DNA of 64,000 nucleotides from the NCBI RefSeq assembly GCF_002233675.1, contig NZ_NMUQ01000002.1, positions 577,016 through 641,015 of the forward strand, given 5' to 3'. The stretch is from Paenibacillus herberti. GTDB taxonomy: Bacteria > Bacillota > Bacilli > Paenibacillales > Paenibacillaceae. How positions within the stretch are numbered: position 1 is the first letter of the stretch; each line of letters begins with the position of its first letter. Under the pieces are notes generated by a model. The model did no database searches and was not told the DNA's origin. It saw only the letters and a program-made list of their open reading frames with translations. Both the position numbers and the translations under genes were made by a program. Shown in pieces: positions 28,478 through 36,654 of the stretch.

Positions 28478-29008
28478 TCAGGACTGAAGCTTCAATCCCG
28501 CCAACTCTGCAATACGATTCGCAACGTCCGACACGGGCAGCTTTTCCGTCTCGATGCGACGGCCCAGTGCGGGCGATTGTAACCCGTGCAGACAGCGTTC
28601 GATCTGTAAAGCGGCCCACGAGCTGCTGCCTTCCCCTCGTACACTCAGACGGTGAAGCAACACGTCCCTCGATGCCCAAAGCACAAACGCCTGCATTTGT
28701 CGGCCTTCCCTTTGCAGCCGACCGGCCATCTCCTCAAATTTTACCGGATCAGGCACCGTCATTGGGACAAGGATTATCCCCTCATAATGCTCCGCCAGGT
28801 AGCTCAGCATGAGATAATTGAACTCCCGCCACATTTTGAACTCCTGGAAGTCTTCTTTAAACAAATCTGCCGGCAAATTATCTCGGATATAATAACCCGC
28901 ATTTTCAGGATCGTACACATACGAACCCGGCAACCGCCGATGCAGCTCCCACGCTGTTTGCGTCTTGCCGGAGCCGAATGCTCCGTTGATCCAGATGATG
29001 TCACCCAT
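28478..29008 (-). CDS. P-loop ATPase resembling tunicamycin-resistance protein TmrB
   Basis: The ATG at 29008 is close behind GGGAGCGAGGAAG; 176 residues. It begins with a short strand and the Walker A loop INGAFGSGKTQTA, followed by RRLPGSYVYDPENAGYYIRDNLP, a segment I associate with TmrB-like proteins. The later VPMTVPDPVKFEEMAGRLQREG and the Arg-containing LHRLSVRGE fit the lid region of small nucleotide kinases. TmrB of B. subtilis binds tunicamycin and ATP at the membrane. Whether this protein gives resistance or has another kinase-like task is unknown. It is divergent from the aminotransferase at 29291. Confidence 0.8.
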   Translation of the reverse strand: MGDIIWINGAFGSGKTQTAWELHRRLPGSYVYDPENAGYYIRDNLPADLFKEDFQEFKMWREFNYLMLSYLAEHYEGIILVPMTVPDPVKFEEMAGRLQREGRQMQAFVLWASRDVLLHRLSVRGEGSSSWAALQIERCLHGLQSPALGRRIETEKLPVSDVANRIAELAGLKLQS

Positions 29009-29290
29009 CTTCCTCGCTCCCTCTCTTCTTGGCGCAAATCCTACTCAGCTTTCCCTTTATTTCCAGACGAGCCCAGAAAAATTTTGGTTGCAACAGAGTT
29101 GCGGCTTACCGGATCAAGCCCGTTTGTTGCCGCAATCGACAATCCGTTTGTTCCTGAGTTTCGGTTGGAGTATGCTGGATTTATGAACCCGCCACGCAGA
29201 GCTGGACGCTAGCCAATTGAGTCAACGGACTGGAGCTGGCCGTCCCGCTTAGCTGAATCAGATGCCAATGCCAAGGAGGAACCAATATTC

Positions 29291-30142
29291 ATGAGTTTAG
29301 CTTATTTTAACGGTCGTTTTGCCGCGTTAGACGAACCCCTGCTACCTATCGAGGAGCGCGGCCATCAATTCGGCGACGGTGTGTATGAGTTTTTTCGAGT
29401 GTATGAAGGGCAACCCTTCATGCTAGAGGAGCATCTCGATCGGCTCTACCGCAGTGCAGATCTGATTCGCATCGAAATCGGCCAAAGCCGGGAAGAGCTG
29501 AAAGGAATTATGGACGAGCTCATGCAGCGGAGCGGGCTGTCCAACGGAGATATTTATTTACAGGTGACGAGGGGCATCGCGCCTCGCAATCACCCTTTTC
29601 CAGCCGTGCCTTCCTCATTGTCGCTGACAATCAAGCCATGGAGGGAGCTACCTCCTGCTACACACCAGGAAGGCGTAGGAATATTACTGCACCCGGACGA
29701 GCGCTGGCTGAACTGCCATATCAAGTCGCTCAACCTGTTGCCGAACATTTTGGCTAAACAAGCTGCCGTTGATCAGGGCTGTTTTGAAGCGGTGTTTGTG
29801 CGGGACGGGATCATAACGGAGGGGTCAAGCGCCAACTTCTATCTCGTTCAAAATGGAGCCATCCGGACGCATCCGCTCTCAAACCGCATTCTCGGCGGAA
29901 TTGCGCGTGAGGCGATACAACGGATTGCGGACGCTGCCGGCATCCCGTTCATTGAGGAGGCTTTTTCGCCGGATGAGCTGTTCGCTGCCGATGAAGCGTT
30001 CCTGACAAGCAGCGGCGTTGAGCTTGTCCCCGTTGTTACCGTGCACGGCCACGGCTCCATTGGCAGCGGCGTACCAGGACCGATAGCAATTGAGCTATAT
30101 CGACAGTATGCGGCATTGACCCGTCAGCCTGCTCAAGGCTGA
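29291..30142 (+). CDS. dat: D-amino acid aminotransferase
   Basis: The ATG follows CAAGGAGGAACC; 283 residues, the normal size for this class IV PLP enzyme. The start MSLAYFNGRF, RGHQFGDGVYEFFRVYEG, the substrate-site LQVTRGIAPRNHPFP, and CHIKSLNLLPN with the PLP-binding Lys145 all match bacterial D-amino acid aminotransferases; ITEGSSANFYLV and FLTSSGVELVPVV are typical phosphate-binding and C-terminal blocks. The enzyme converts D-alanine and 2-oxoglutarate to pyruvate and D-glutamate, supplying D-glutamate for peptidoglycan. It is transcribed alone and shares a two-way terminator with Spo0M. Confidence 0.93.
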   Translation: MSLAYFNGRFAALDEPLLPIEERGHQFGDGVYEFFRVYEGQPFMLEEHLDRLYRSADLIRIEIGQSREELKGIMDELMQRSGLSNGDIYLQVTRGIAPRNHPFPAVPSSLSLTIKPWRELPPATHQEGVGILLHPDERWLNCHIKSLNLLPNILAKQAAVDQGCFEAVFVRDGIITEGSSANFYLVQNGAIRTHPLSNRILGGIAREAIQRIADAAGIPFIEEAFSPDELFAADEAFLTSSGVELVPVVTVHGHGSIGSGVPGPIAIELYRQYAALTRQPAQG

Positions 30143-30187
30143 CGGGTCAATTCCCAAGGCTGAACCAAGTACGTACCCGAACAAGCG

Positions 30188-30221
30188 AAAAGGCCTCTCC
30201 CAACCTGGGAAGAGGCCTTTT
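30188..30221. terminator. Bidirectional terminator between dat and spo0M
   Basis: AAAAGGCCTCTCCCA and TGGGAAGAGGCCTTTT form a stem with one bulge; A- and T-runs serve both strands. Confidence 0.88.
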
Positions 30222-30237
30222 CTATAGGATAACGATT

Positions 30238-31005
30238 TTACATAAAGCTGCGGATTTTATTTTCCAGTGCCTGTGACAGGGCATCCGTGCCTCTGCGGAT
30301 CTCGGATTCATTCAGTCGGAACGCGGTACGCGACTCATCCGTGCCGAGCCATTCGGAGAAGCCGCCGGAACGACGGTCAACCTCCATGATCACATCCACA
30401 TAACCTTCCGAGGGGATGAATACCATTTCCAGCTCATCCAACCGCCCGAAGTTCCGCGTCCGTGGCACGAACTCGAATTCTTGCAGAATAGGAGTTCCAA
30501 AACGGGAGTGAGCTGCATACTTACACTCCACCTCGCGGGTGCGGAATCCCAGATGATCTACCGCATTAAGAATCTCCTCTACGAGCGGATGCGGCAGTAC
30601 TTTGATGTAATCGTTGTCTCCTGCATCGAGCGCGCTAGCGATGTCCAGCGACGTTTTGACCCAAACCTGCGTACCACCAGCCGTAATTGGCGTGAAGAGC
30701 GGAAGCGTCAGGTCGAACTCAAATTCCTCGCGTTGGCCGGCTCCAATTTCAAACGACTCACGCAATTGCAGACGGGCCAGAGCAGCGTTTTCGCGAACCT
30801 TCGTATCGTTGACTTCTTTGATATAGCTAGTCATGATGAGCAGTTCAATGCCGTTGACTTGCTGCGCGACTGAACCTCCGCTGACAACGATCCTTCCGGG
30901 GATCGTATCGCCAGGTCTAACGCCGCTGTTTGGCACCTCCAGCACTGTATCTACTTGGGCTGCGCCAATCCCCATTGAAGCCATCATATTTTTGAAAAAC
31001 GACAT
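30238..31005 (-). CDS. spo0M: Sporulation-control protein Spo0M
   Basis: The ATG at 31005 has AGGGGAG about 10 nt upstream; 255 residues. The arrestin-like fold of Spo0M is indicated by VLEVPNSGVRPGDTIPGRIVVSGGSVAQQVNGIELLI near the start, FELDLTLPLF-like FEFDLTLPLFTPITAGGTQVWVKTSLDIASALDAGD in the middle, and LEMVFIPSEGYVDVIMEVDRRSGG near the end. Spo0M modulates early sporulation in Bacillus and binds the cytoskeleton or membrane. It stands alone, ending at the terminator shared with dat. The promoter region up to 31160 is short and no SigH-type element was confirmed. Confidence 0.9.
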   Translation of the reverse strand: MSFFKNMMASMGIGAAQVDTVLEVPNSGVRPGDTIPGRIVVSGGSVAQQVNGIELLIMTSYIKEVNDTKVRENAALARLQLRESFEIGAGQREEFEFDLTLPLFTPITAGGTQVWVKTSLDIASALDAGDNDYIKVLPHPLVEEILNAVDHLGFRTREVECKYAAHSRFGTPILQEFEFVPRTRNFGRLDELEMVFIPSEGYVDVIMEVDRRSGGFSEWLGTDESRTAFRLNESEIRRGTDALSQALENKIRSFM

Positions 31006-31160
31006 TTCCCGAACACTCCCCTATAGCTGAAGTTTCCCATCCCGCTAGCCCCTGGAAGTAATGGAGCATGCTGGCAGAGGAATGGAACTGAAGATGGATA
31101 CGCTATTTAAAGTATAAAAGTTTCATCCTATCCTTGGAATCTACCCCGATGGGGGTCGCC

Positions 31161-32690
31161 TCAAGATTGTCCTAGCTCCTCCAAAAGCCGCTCCGCGACG
31201 AGCCGTCCGCCGATCGTGACGATCGGTGTGCCGCCGCCTGGATGGGTCGAGCCGCCAACGTACCATAGTCTGCGAATATCGCGGTCCCGGCTCGGAAAAC
31301 GGAAAAACGCTTGGCGGAAGCGATTCGACGACATGCCGTAAATCGTCCCACGCCACGCCCCGGTGCGCTGCGCCAAATCATCCGGAGTCAAAATGCGACG
31401 GAAGCCGCCCTCCTCTGGACGTGTCGCCCTCGACAAGCCTTGAAGTCCGCGCTGCTCCAGGTTGCCAATGACTCGGTCGGCATAAGCTTCTTTGACCGCT
31501 TCATAGTTTAACCCCTCGCGCTGGGCCGGAGCGTTAACGAGCACGAACAAGCTGCTGCGCTTTTCGGAAAATGGGGCTGACGCTGAGCGGCAGACATAGA
31601 TGGCAGGCTGCTCGGGCAGCTGCCGGTGATTGAATAAATCCTCGAACTCCCTGCCGTACTCCTCCGGGAAAAAGACATTGTGATGAAGCAGTCCGCTATA
31701 CTCCCGTCTTGACCCAAGCAGTAGTACAAAGCCGGCTACCGACGGCTCCAAACGATCCAGCCGCTGAGCCTTCGTCGAAGGACGTTGCTTCTCCTCCGGC
31801 ACCAGCAAGCGGAGCGCCGCCAGCGGGTCGGCATTCACGACTACAGCATCAGCTCTCAAAAAGCCTTCTTCCGTTTCTACGCCGACTGCCTTGCCTCGCT
31901 CCGTGCTTACCCGCTGTACCTCCACGCCAGTGCGAATGTCCACCCCGAGCTCGCGCGCGAGCCGGGCGTAAGCTTCAACGATGGAATACGTGCCGTTTCG
32001 CACCGCGAAGACACCCATCCCTCCCTCGACATGAGCCATCATGTTGAAAATAGACGGCGCTTGCCGAGGCGCGGAGCCGACATAAGTTGCATATCGGCCG
32101 AACATGGCCAGCGTATTGGGGTGGCAGAAATATTTTCGCAGTGTCCGATCCATTGACGCAAATGGCTTGATCCGGCTGAAGCCGGACAGCAGCGATGGAC
32201 GAAGCTTATCCTTCCAATCCAAAATAAGGCCGCTAAAAAACTCCTGCTCCGCCAGTCGGTACAACTTCGCGCTTTCGTTCATAAAAGGCCGATAACCGCG
32301 AGCATCCTCCGGGCTGTAAGCAGCAATCCCCTCCTCCATCGCCGCAACATCCGTCGTTACGTCAACGATAGTACCGTCGTGGAAGCTGTTACGTGCAATG
32401 GGATTCAGCGGCTGAAACTCCAGGTAATCCTCTCTGCGCCTTCCGGTTGCCGCAAATACCGCATCAAAAACCGGCTGCATCGTCATCGTGCTCGGCCCGT
32501 TGTCGAAGCGGTAACCTGCTTCTTCTACGCGCTGCAGCTTACCGCCAAGCTCCGCTTCCTTTTCCAGCAGCGTCACTTGGCAGCCTTTGGCGGCCAGATG
32601 GATGGCGCAGGACAAGCCGCCCAGACCGCCTCCAACAATGGCAACGCGAATGCGATGGGCACGGATATGAAATGCCGATGTACTTCCCAT
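31161..32690 (-). CDS. Carotenoid desaturase/oxygenase-type flavoprotein (last operon gene)
   Basis: The ATG at 32690 overlaps the preceding stop as TGATG, showing coupling; a longer frame to 32864 would run inside that gene. The 509-residue protein begins with the FAD loop VAIVGGGLGGLSCAIHLAAKG and EKEAELGGKLQ, has FDNGPSTMTMQPVFDAVF, and ends with the CrtI/CrtN family signature WYVGGSTHPGGGTPIVTIGGRLVAE. It is one of three such paralogues in the operon. The position at the end beside a glycosyltransferase suggests a terminal oxidase (CrtP/CrtNb-like) preparing a carboxyl or aldehyde end for sugar attachment. Only the family, not the reaction, is shown by sequence. Confidence 0.85.
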   Translation of the reverse strand: MGSTSAFHIRAHRIRVAIVGGGLGGLSCAIHLAAKGCQVTLLEKEAELGGKLQRVEEAGYRFDNGPSTMTMQPVFDAVFAATGRRREDYLEFQPLNPIARNSFHDGTIVDVTTDVAAMEEGIAAYSPEDARGYRPFMNESAKLYRLAEQEFFSGLILDWKDKLRPSLLSGFSRIKPFASMDRTLRKYFCHPNTLAMFGRYATYVGSAPRQAPSIFNMMAHVEGGMGVFAVRNGTYSIVEAYARLARELGVDIRTGVEVQRVSTERGKAVGVETEEGFLRADAVVVNADPLAALRLLVPEEKQRPSTKAQRLDRLEPSVAGFVLLLGSRREYSGLLHHNVFFPEEYGREFEDLFNHRQLPEQPAIYVCRSASAPFSEKRSSLFVLVNAPAQREGLNYEAVKEAYADRVIGNLEQRGLQGLSRATRPEEGGFRRILTPDDLAQRTGAWRGTIYGMSSNRFRQAFFRFPSRDRDIRRLWYVGGSTHPGGGTPIVTIGGRLVAERLLEELGQS

Positions 32691-33949
32691 CAAGCATACC
32701 GCCTGCCTTTCCATTCGTAACCCTTCTTGCGGTAATGTTGTCGCGCCGAATCTAGCCCGATCCATACCGTCAACGCAATACTTGCTGGCAGCAGCAAGCT
32801 GTACCAGGCAGGTAAACCGCTCGACCTGTCCACCGTCAGCTTGATGAGCGCTCCGAGCGCCCACGCCATAGTGGCCCAGCCCAGCCAGACAACGGGCATA
32901 GCACTTCCGGTTAAAACTGCTGCTACGAGCCCGCCGATCAGTGTTGCGGTCGGCAGCAGATACAGCGCGGTATACACGCTGAATACAAAGATCAGTAAGG
33001 TCAGGCTGCGACCCATGCCGGGGAACAGGTTTTTACGATAACCTGCCCACACCTCCGCCGCGTTGCGATACATGCGCATGGAGGAAATGCCGTCGATCTT
33101 CGCCAGTCGCACCGGCTCACCGCTGCGCTTCGCGAGGCGGATTAGCTCCATATCGTCCAGCAATGAGGAGCGCACGGCGCCATGGCCGCCGATCCCCAAA
33201 TAGCTGTCGCTATGGATCAGAATGAAAGCACCATTGGCCGCCGCAAAACGCGGATCGCGGGACCCGCTCACCAGCTTAAGCGGAAGATGACACAAGATGG
33301 TGAACATCATCATGGAGACGACCAGCTTTTCCATCCACGTCTCCGTCTCCTGCCGAGGAAACCCGCTGATTAAACCTCGCCCCTGAGCCTGCGCCGCCCG
33401 CACTGCTGCTCTTAATGCCTCCGGCTCAAGGCGCACATCCGCATCGAGAAATAGTAGCCATCTCCCCTTTGCCGCCTCCGCCAGCTGTACGCATGCATGA
33501 GATTTTCCCATCCATCCTTCAGGCAGTTTCCGTCCCTTCAGCAGACGGATACGGGAACCAGGACGAGCAGCCAGCTCCTGTGTGATCGCTGCCGTACGAT
33601 CCTCCGAATGATCGTCTAACACGAGAATTTCAAGAGGCGGTTCCGGAAGGGCCAGCAGGCTCTCCAAGCAGCTCCCTATGTTCCGCTCCTCGTTTCGGGC
33701 AGGAATAAGAATAGAAATACTATTTGGTAATACTTTATAATTCTTAGTATTATTTTTGATGATCGAGCCAGCATTTAATTGATCGGAGGAGATATATCGA
33801 GTACGAATTGATAGACTGCTCGTCGTCCCTCTACCATCACTCCCTCTATCGGGCACGTCGCCAAGAGGAAAGTAATACCGACAGTTCCAGAGCACAAAAC
33901 CGAGCTGCAAAACTAACAGGCCGCTTACGACCGCGAGGAGGACTGCCAT
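32690..33949 (-). CDS. Carotenoid glycosyltransferase, CrtQ-like (family 2)
   Basis: The ATG at 33949 is used because GGAGGG lies 9 nt upstream; an ATG at 33958 is too close to it. The 419-residue protein has an N-terminal membrane helix, a GT-A domain (SILIPARNEERNIGSCLESL, EILVLDDHSEDRT, RWLLFLDADVRLEPEAL) and three to four membrane helices at the C-terminus. RRSSLLDDMELIRLAKRSG-type acceptor-site residues appear as AVRSSLLDDMELIRLAKRSG. CrtQ-like enzymes glucosylate carotenoid acids in staphyloxanthin-type pathways. It overlaps the acyltransferase upstream by 25 nt and the flavoprotein downstream by 1 nt. A partially unusual Ser/Asn-rich stretch follows the first helix (about residues 35-65). 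Confidence 0.82.
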   Translation of the reverse strand: MAVLLAVVSGLLVLQLGFVLWNCRYYFPLGDVPDRGSDGRGTTSSLSIRTRYISSDQLNAGSIIKNNTKNYKVLPNSISILIPARNEERNIGSCLESLLALPEPPLEILVLDDHSEDRTAAITQELAARPGSRIRLLKGRKLPEGWMGKSHACVQLAEAAKGRWLLFLDADVRLEPEALRAAVRAAQAQGRGLISGFPRQETETWMEKLVVSMMMFTILCHLPLKLVSGSRDPRFAAANGAFILIHSDSYLGIGGHGAVRSSLLDDMELIRLAKRSGEPVRLAKIDGISSMRMYRNAAEVWAGYRKNLFPGMGRSLTLLIFVFSVYTALYLLPTATLIGGLVAAVLTGSAMPVVWLGWATMAWALGALIKLTVDRSSGLPAWYSLLLPASIALTVWIGLDSARQHYRKKGYEWKGRRYA

Positions 33950-34689
33950 TTGCGCCATCCCTCCTTCCAGCCGCGATAGCGATCCGAGGTGGAGCTCCCG
34001 CCTTTCAGAGCGAGGTGAAAACTACCGCCCCCAGCGGGCAGCGGATGCTCCACCAGCTCTCGGCGATGCGTTTCCGCTTGCGTCTGCAGCCGCTCGGCAA
34101 CGAGTGCCGCAACTTCCTCGCGGGTAAGCCTACTCCAGTCCATGACGAGCGGATCGCCGACTTTCACGGTCGCCGCTGGCTTTTGATGATCTCCAAGAAC
34201 GTAGTGCAGCGTCACCGGACGCACTTCGGTTGTGCCGAGACGGCGCAGCAGATGTCCAACTCCACTCTGTGCCACTATCGGCAGCTCAGGTGACGTAATC
34301 GCGCCCTGGGGGAATATCCACACGGGACGACCGCCGAGCATCCGCTGCTCGGCGTAGTTAAGCGCAGACAGCACATCACGGGGGTTCTCCCGATTGACCG
34401 AGAAAGCCCCAAGCCGACGGAAAAAGGGGTACTGCTGTAGGCCCCGCTCATCCATCATGATATAGGGGTCGGAGTGCGTCAGTCTTTCCGTCAGTTGAAA
34501 AAGCACCAGCCCGTCCCACCAAGAAACATGATTGGCGACGTAAAGCACCGGCAGCGGATGCACTGGGCTCGTCCCCGGCTCCAGCTCCCCTGAAAGATAG
34601 ACTCCGTGCAGGTAGCGCGGAAACAGATAAAAGCTCTGGTAGAAGGAGAATAGCCTTCTAAATGGCAGGCTTTTGGCGGCGGGAATCAA
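33925..34689 (-). CDS. Lysophospholipid acyltransferase-family protein (carotenoid acylation candidate)
   Basis: A TTG at 34689 is preferred as start because GGGAGGG lies about 8 nt upstream; TTG 34710 is possible. The product has 254 residues. The PlsC-type catalytic motif is NHVSWWDG (His54, Asp59), with the second block RPVWIFPQGAI (126-131), where the usual Glu of FPEG is Gln. ANRENPR-type SVNRENPRDVLSAL and the VRPVTLHYVLGD strand also fit. In staphyloxanthin-type clusters an acyltransferase (CrtO) adds a fatty acid to the glycosyl carotenoid. Here the same job is inferred from its place between a CruF-like gene and the glycosyltransferase, both of which it overlaps. Confidence 0.8.
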   Translation of the reverse strand: MIPAAKSLPFRRLFSFYQSFYLFPRYLHGVYLSGELEPGTSPVHPLPVLYVANHVSWWDGLVLFQLTERLTHSDPYIMMDERGLQQYPFFRRLGAFSVNRENPRDVLSALNYAEQRMLGGRPVWIFPQGAITSPELPIVAQSGVGHLLRRLGTTEVRPVTLHYVLGDHQKPAATVKVGDPLVMDWSRLTREEVAALVAERLQTQAETHRRELVEHPLPAGGGSFHLALKGGSSTSDRYRGWKEGWRKWQSSSRS

Positions 34690-35650
34690 GGCGTACCCTC
34701 CCTTCCGCAATGAAGATGAACAACAGCGACAGGCGGAATGCTGCGCCCAGTCCGGCTTTCAGCGCCAGCAGGCCAAACAGCAGCAGCATCAACTGGAATA
34801 GGCGGAGCGCCAGCCATCTCTGTCTCGGTTGCACCTCAACTACTGGAAGCAGCAGGGACAAGAGTGCACCAACGATGAACCAGCTGACAAAATTCGCAGT
34901 CGGAATGCCATAATACGGGCCGCCATCGGCCCAGTCCCAGAAGCCTCGAGCTGCCGCCACAGGATCGAGCACTAGATCCAGCAAAAGCACCCAAACACCC
35001 GTCTCCAGCGCTCGAAGCCAGCGGTTGCCGGAAGCAGAGATGAGCGCGCCGCTGATGATGACGCCGACCCAGGCTAGTCCCATCGTCCACGGCACGCCGG
35101 AGACGAGAGCTCCAAGCGTATCGGAATAAGTGTATGCGCCAAAAGGAAATCCCGTATGAGTGCCCACCCATTCCACCGCAAAGGTACCGATGGAGATGAG
35201 CAGCACCGGCATCAGCAGCCGTTTCCAGCCCGTGCGGATGGCGGCCAATTCACTCAAGCTGAGGGCATACAGCACAAGGAAAACGCCATTGGCGAACTCG
35301 AGTGAACGCGGCACCTCTGCGAATACCATCAGCAACAGCCCAATTGCATACCAGCCAACAAAAAATAGGGTACGCGGCAGTTCGCTCACGCCAAGGCGCT
35401 CAGCCAATAGGTGAAATGCTCTGCTGACTCCAGAGGGCGCATCTCGCAGTCCGGCTGTCACTTCACCGCTCGTACCAACTTTGCTGGTCTGCTGTCCGTC
35501 AGACGTTTCGACGCCCGTCTCCGGTTCGACGCTCTGCTGTCCGGCAGACGTTACAACGCCCTTCTCCGCTTTGCTGGTCTGCTGTTCGGCGGACTGCCGC
35601 GCCTTGCGCTTTGGCATAGCCCTGCGCTGCTGCCGAATACTCCGGTTCAC
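34658..35650 (-). CDS. CruF-family carotenoid biosynthesis membrane protein (DUF422)
   Basis: The GTG at 35650 overlaps the synthase stop as GTGA. Of 330 residues, 75 to the end form about seven membrane helices with the family motifs VGTHTGFPFGAYTYSD (162-177), VPWTMGLAW and DLVLDPVAAARGFWDW (225-240). CruF relatives hydrate the psi-end of acyclic carotenoids (1',2'-hydratase) or act in C50 bacterioruberin synthesis. Residues 20-65 are an unusual extension of three imperfect 15-residue repeats of the pattern S-A/D-E/G-Q-Q-T/S followed by acidic and valine residues. Its presence in an operon that otherwise looks like a staphyloxanthin-type pathway is notable. The repeat could be a recent expansion. 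Confidence 0.82.
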   Translation of the reverse strand: MNRSIRQQRRAMPKRKARQSAEQQTSKAEKGVVTSAGQQSVEPETGVETSDGQQTSKVGTSGEVTAGLRDAPSGVSRAFHLLAERLGVSELPRTLFFVGWYAIGLLLMVFAEVPRSLEFANGVFLVLYALSLSELAAIRTGWKRLLMPVLLISIGTFAVEWVGTHTGFPFGAYTYSDTLGALVSGVPWTMGLAWVGVIISGALISASGNRWLRALETGVWVLLLDLVLDPVAAARGFWDWADGGPYYGIPTANFVSWFIVGALLSLLLPVVEVQPRQRWLALRLFQLMLLLFGLLALKAGLGAAFRLSLLFIFIAEGRVRLDSRRQKPAI

Positions 35651-36654
35651 AGCGCCAGCCGCTGCGGCGGCTCCTCCGGTCGGCTTTCATCGGAGAGCCC
35701 ATGTCCCGGTCTCAGCCCCGGCCACACTTCAGCTCGGCCACCGGACTTTTCGCTTTCATGCAGAGCCATCTCAGCTCGGATACTGGGCTTTTCGCCTCCA
35801 TGCGGAGCCCGTTCAGCTGCAGCCATCTCCAGCAGCACGCTTCGGAGCAGGCTTTTGCGCCCCTCGTCATCCACAAAAGCACGCTTCGTAAACACATCGC
35901 AGCCGTTGGCGTGCACCGCATCGAGAATAGCGGCATAATAAGCAGCCGCCAGCCGGATCGAGAACGCGCTATCCGCAGGGTAAGTGTGCAGTCCCTGCAA
36001 ACCGCGCTTGAACCACTCCCTCGCCAGCGCGGACAACTCCGCCGCCACCAAGCGGAATGCCTCATTCACCCGGCCGTCGCGGAATTCCTCCACACTGTAG
36101 CCGCAGCGCTCCAACAGTTCCAGCGGCAAATACCGCCGCCCCAGCTGCTGATCCTCACCAACGTCACGAAGAATATTGACGATCTGCATGCCTTTACCGA
36201 GCCAGGTACCCGCTTCCGTAATCTTCACATCCGGCTGCTCATGCAGCACCGGCAGCAGCATTTCCCCAACGGAGCCAGCCACGCGGTAACAGTAATCCTC
36301 CAACTCCTCCATCGTACGGTAGCGCGTGCGGACGCGATCCATTCTTTGCCCGCCCATCTGTGTACGAAAAGGCTCTTTGCCAAGCGGGAAGCTCGCCAAC
36401 AGCCAACGCAGCGCGGGCCAGATGAAATGGCCTTCCGCCGTCTCTAGAGTCTCGAACCGCTCCTCCAACTCCTCCAACGTATAAAAGGCAATCTCCGGCT
36501 CGTCGACAGAATCGTCGATCATGCGACAGAATGTATAGATGACAAAAACCGCTTCTTTCCGTGGAGACGACAATAAACGGAACGCCTCGTAAAAGCTGGC
36601 GGAGCTTTGCTTCATGACCGCTTCGCATTCTGCGGCAAGCCGAGCTTCTAGCAT
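35647..36654 (-). CDS. Squalene/phytoene synthase family protein, CrtM/CrtB-like
   Basis: The ATG at 36654 has AAGGAG 8 nt upstream and overlaps the preceding stop by 7 nt; 335 residues. The two aspartate-rich motifs that bind diphosphate through magnesium are MIDDSVDE (46-52) and NILRDVGEDQQLGRRYLP (160-177). FYEAFRLLSSPRKEAVFVIYTFCR and YCYRVAGSVGEMLLPVL complete the family pattern. The enzyme condenses two farnesyl diphosphates (C30, CrtM) or two geranylgeranyl diphosphates (C40, CrtB); the sequence does not decide this by eye, and no prenyl diphosphate synthase is nearby. The last 50 residues form a low-complexity tail with a short HGGEKPSIRAE / HESEKSGGRAE duplication. Confidence 0.88.
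   Translation of the reverse strand: MLEARLAAECEAVMKQSSASFYEAFRLLSSPRKEAVFVIYTFCRMIDDSVDEPEIAFYTLEELEERFETLETAEGHFIWPALRWLLASFPLGKEPFRTQMGGQRMDRVRTRYRTMEELEDYCYRVAGSVGEMLLPVLHEQPDVKITEAGTWLGKGMQIVNILRDVGEDQQLGRRYLPLELLERCGYSVEEFRDGRVNEAFRLVAAELSALAREWFKRGLQGLHTYPADSAFSIRLAAAYYAAILDAVHANGCDVFTKRAFVDDEGRKSLLRSVLLEMAAAERAPHGGEKPSIRAEMALHESEKSGGRAEVWPGLRPGHGLSDESRPEEPPQRLAL

Noticed and set aside
28652-29212. 186-codon plus-strand frame between the TmrB-like gene and dat
   Set aside because: Mostly antisense to the TmrB-like gene and without a start signal; the tail (29010-29212) alone has no known motif.
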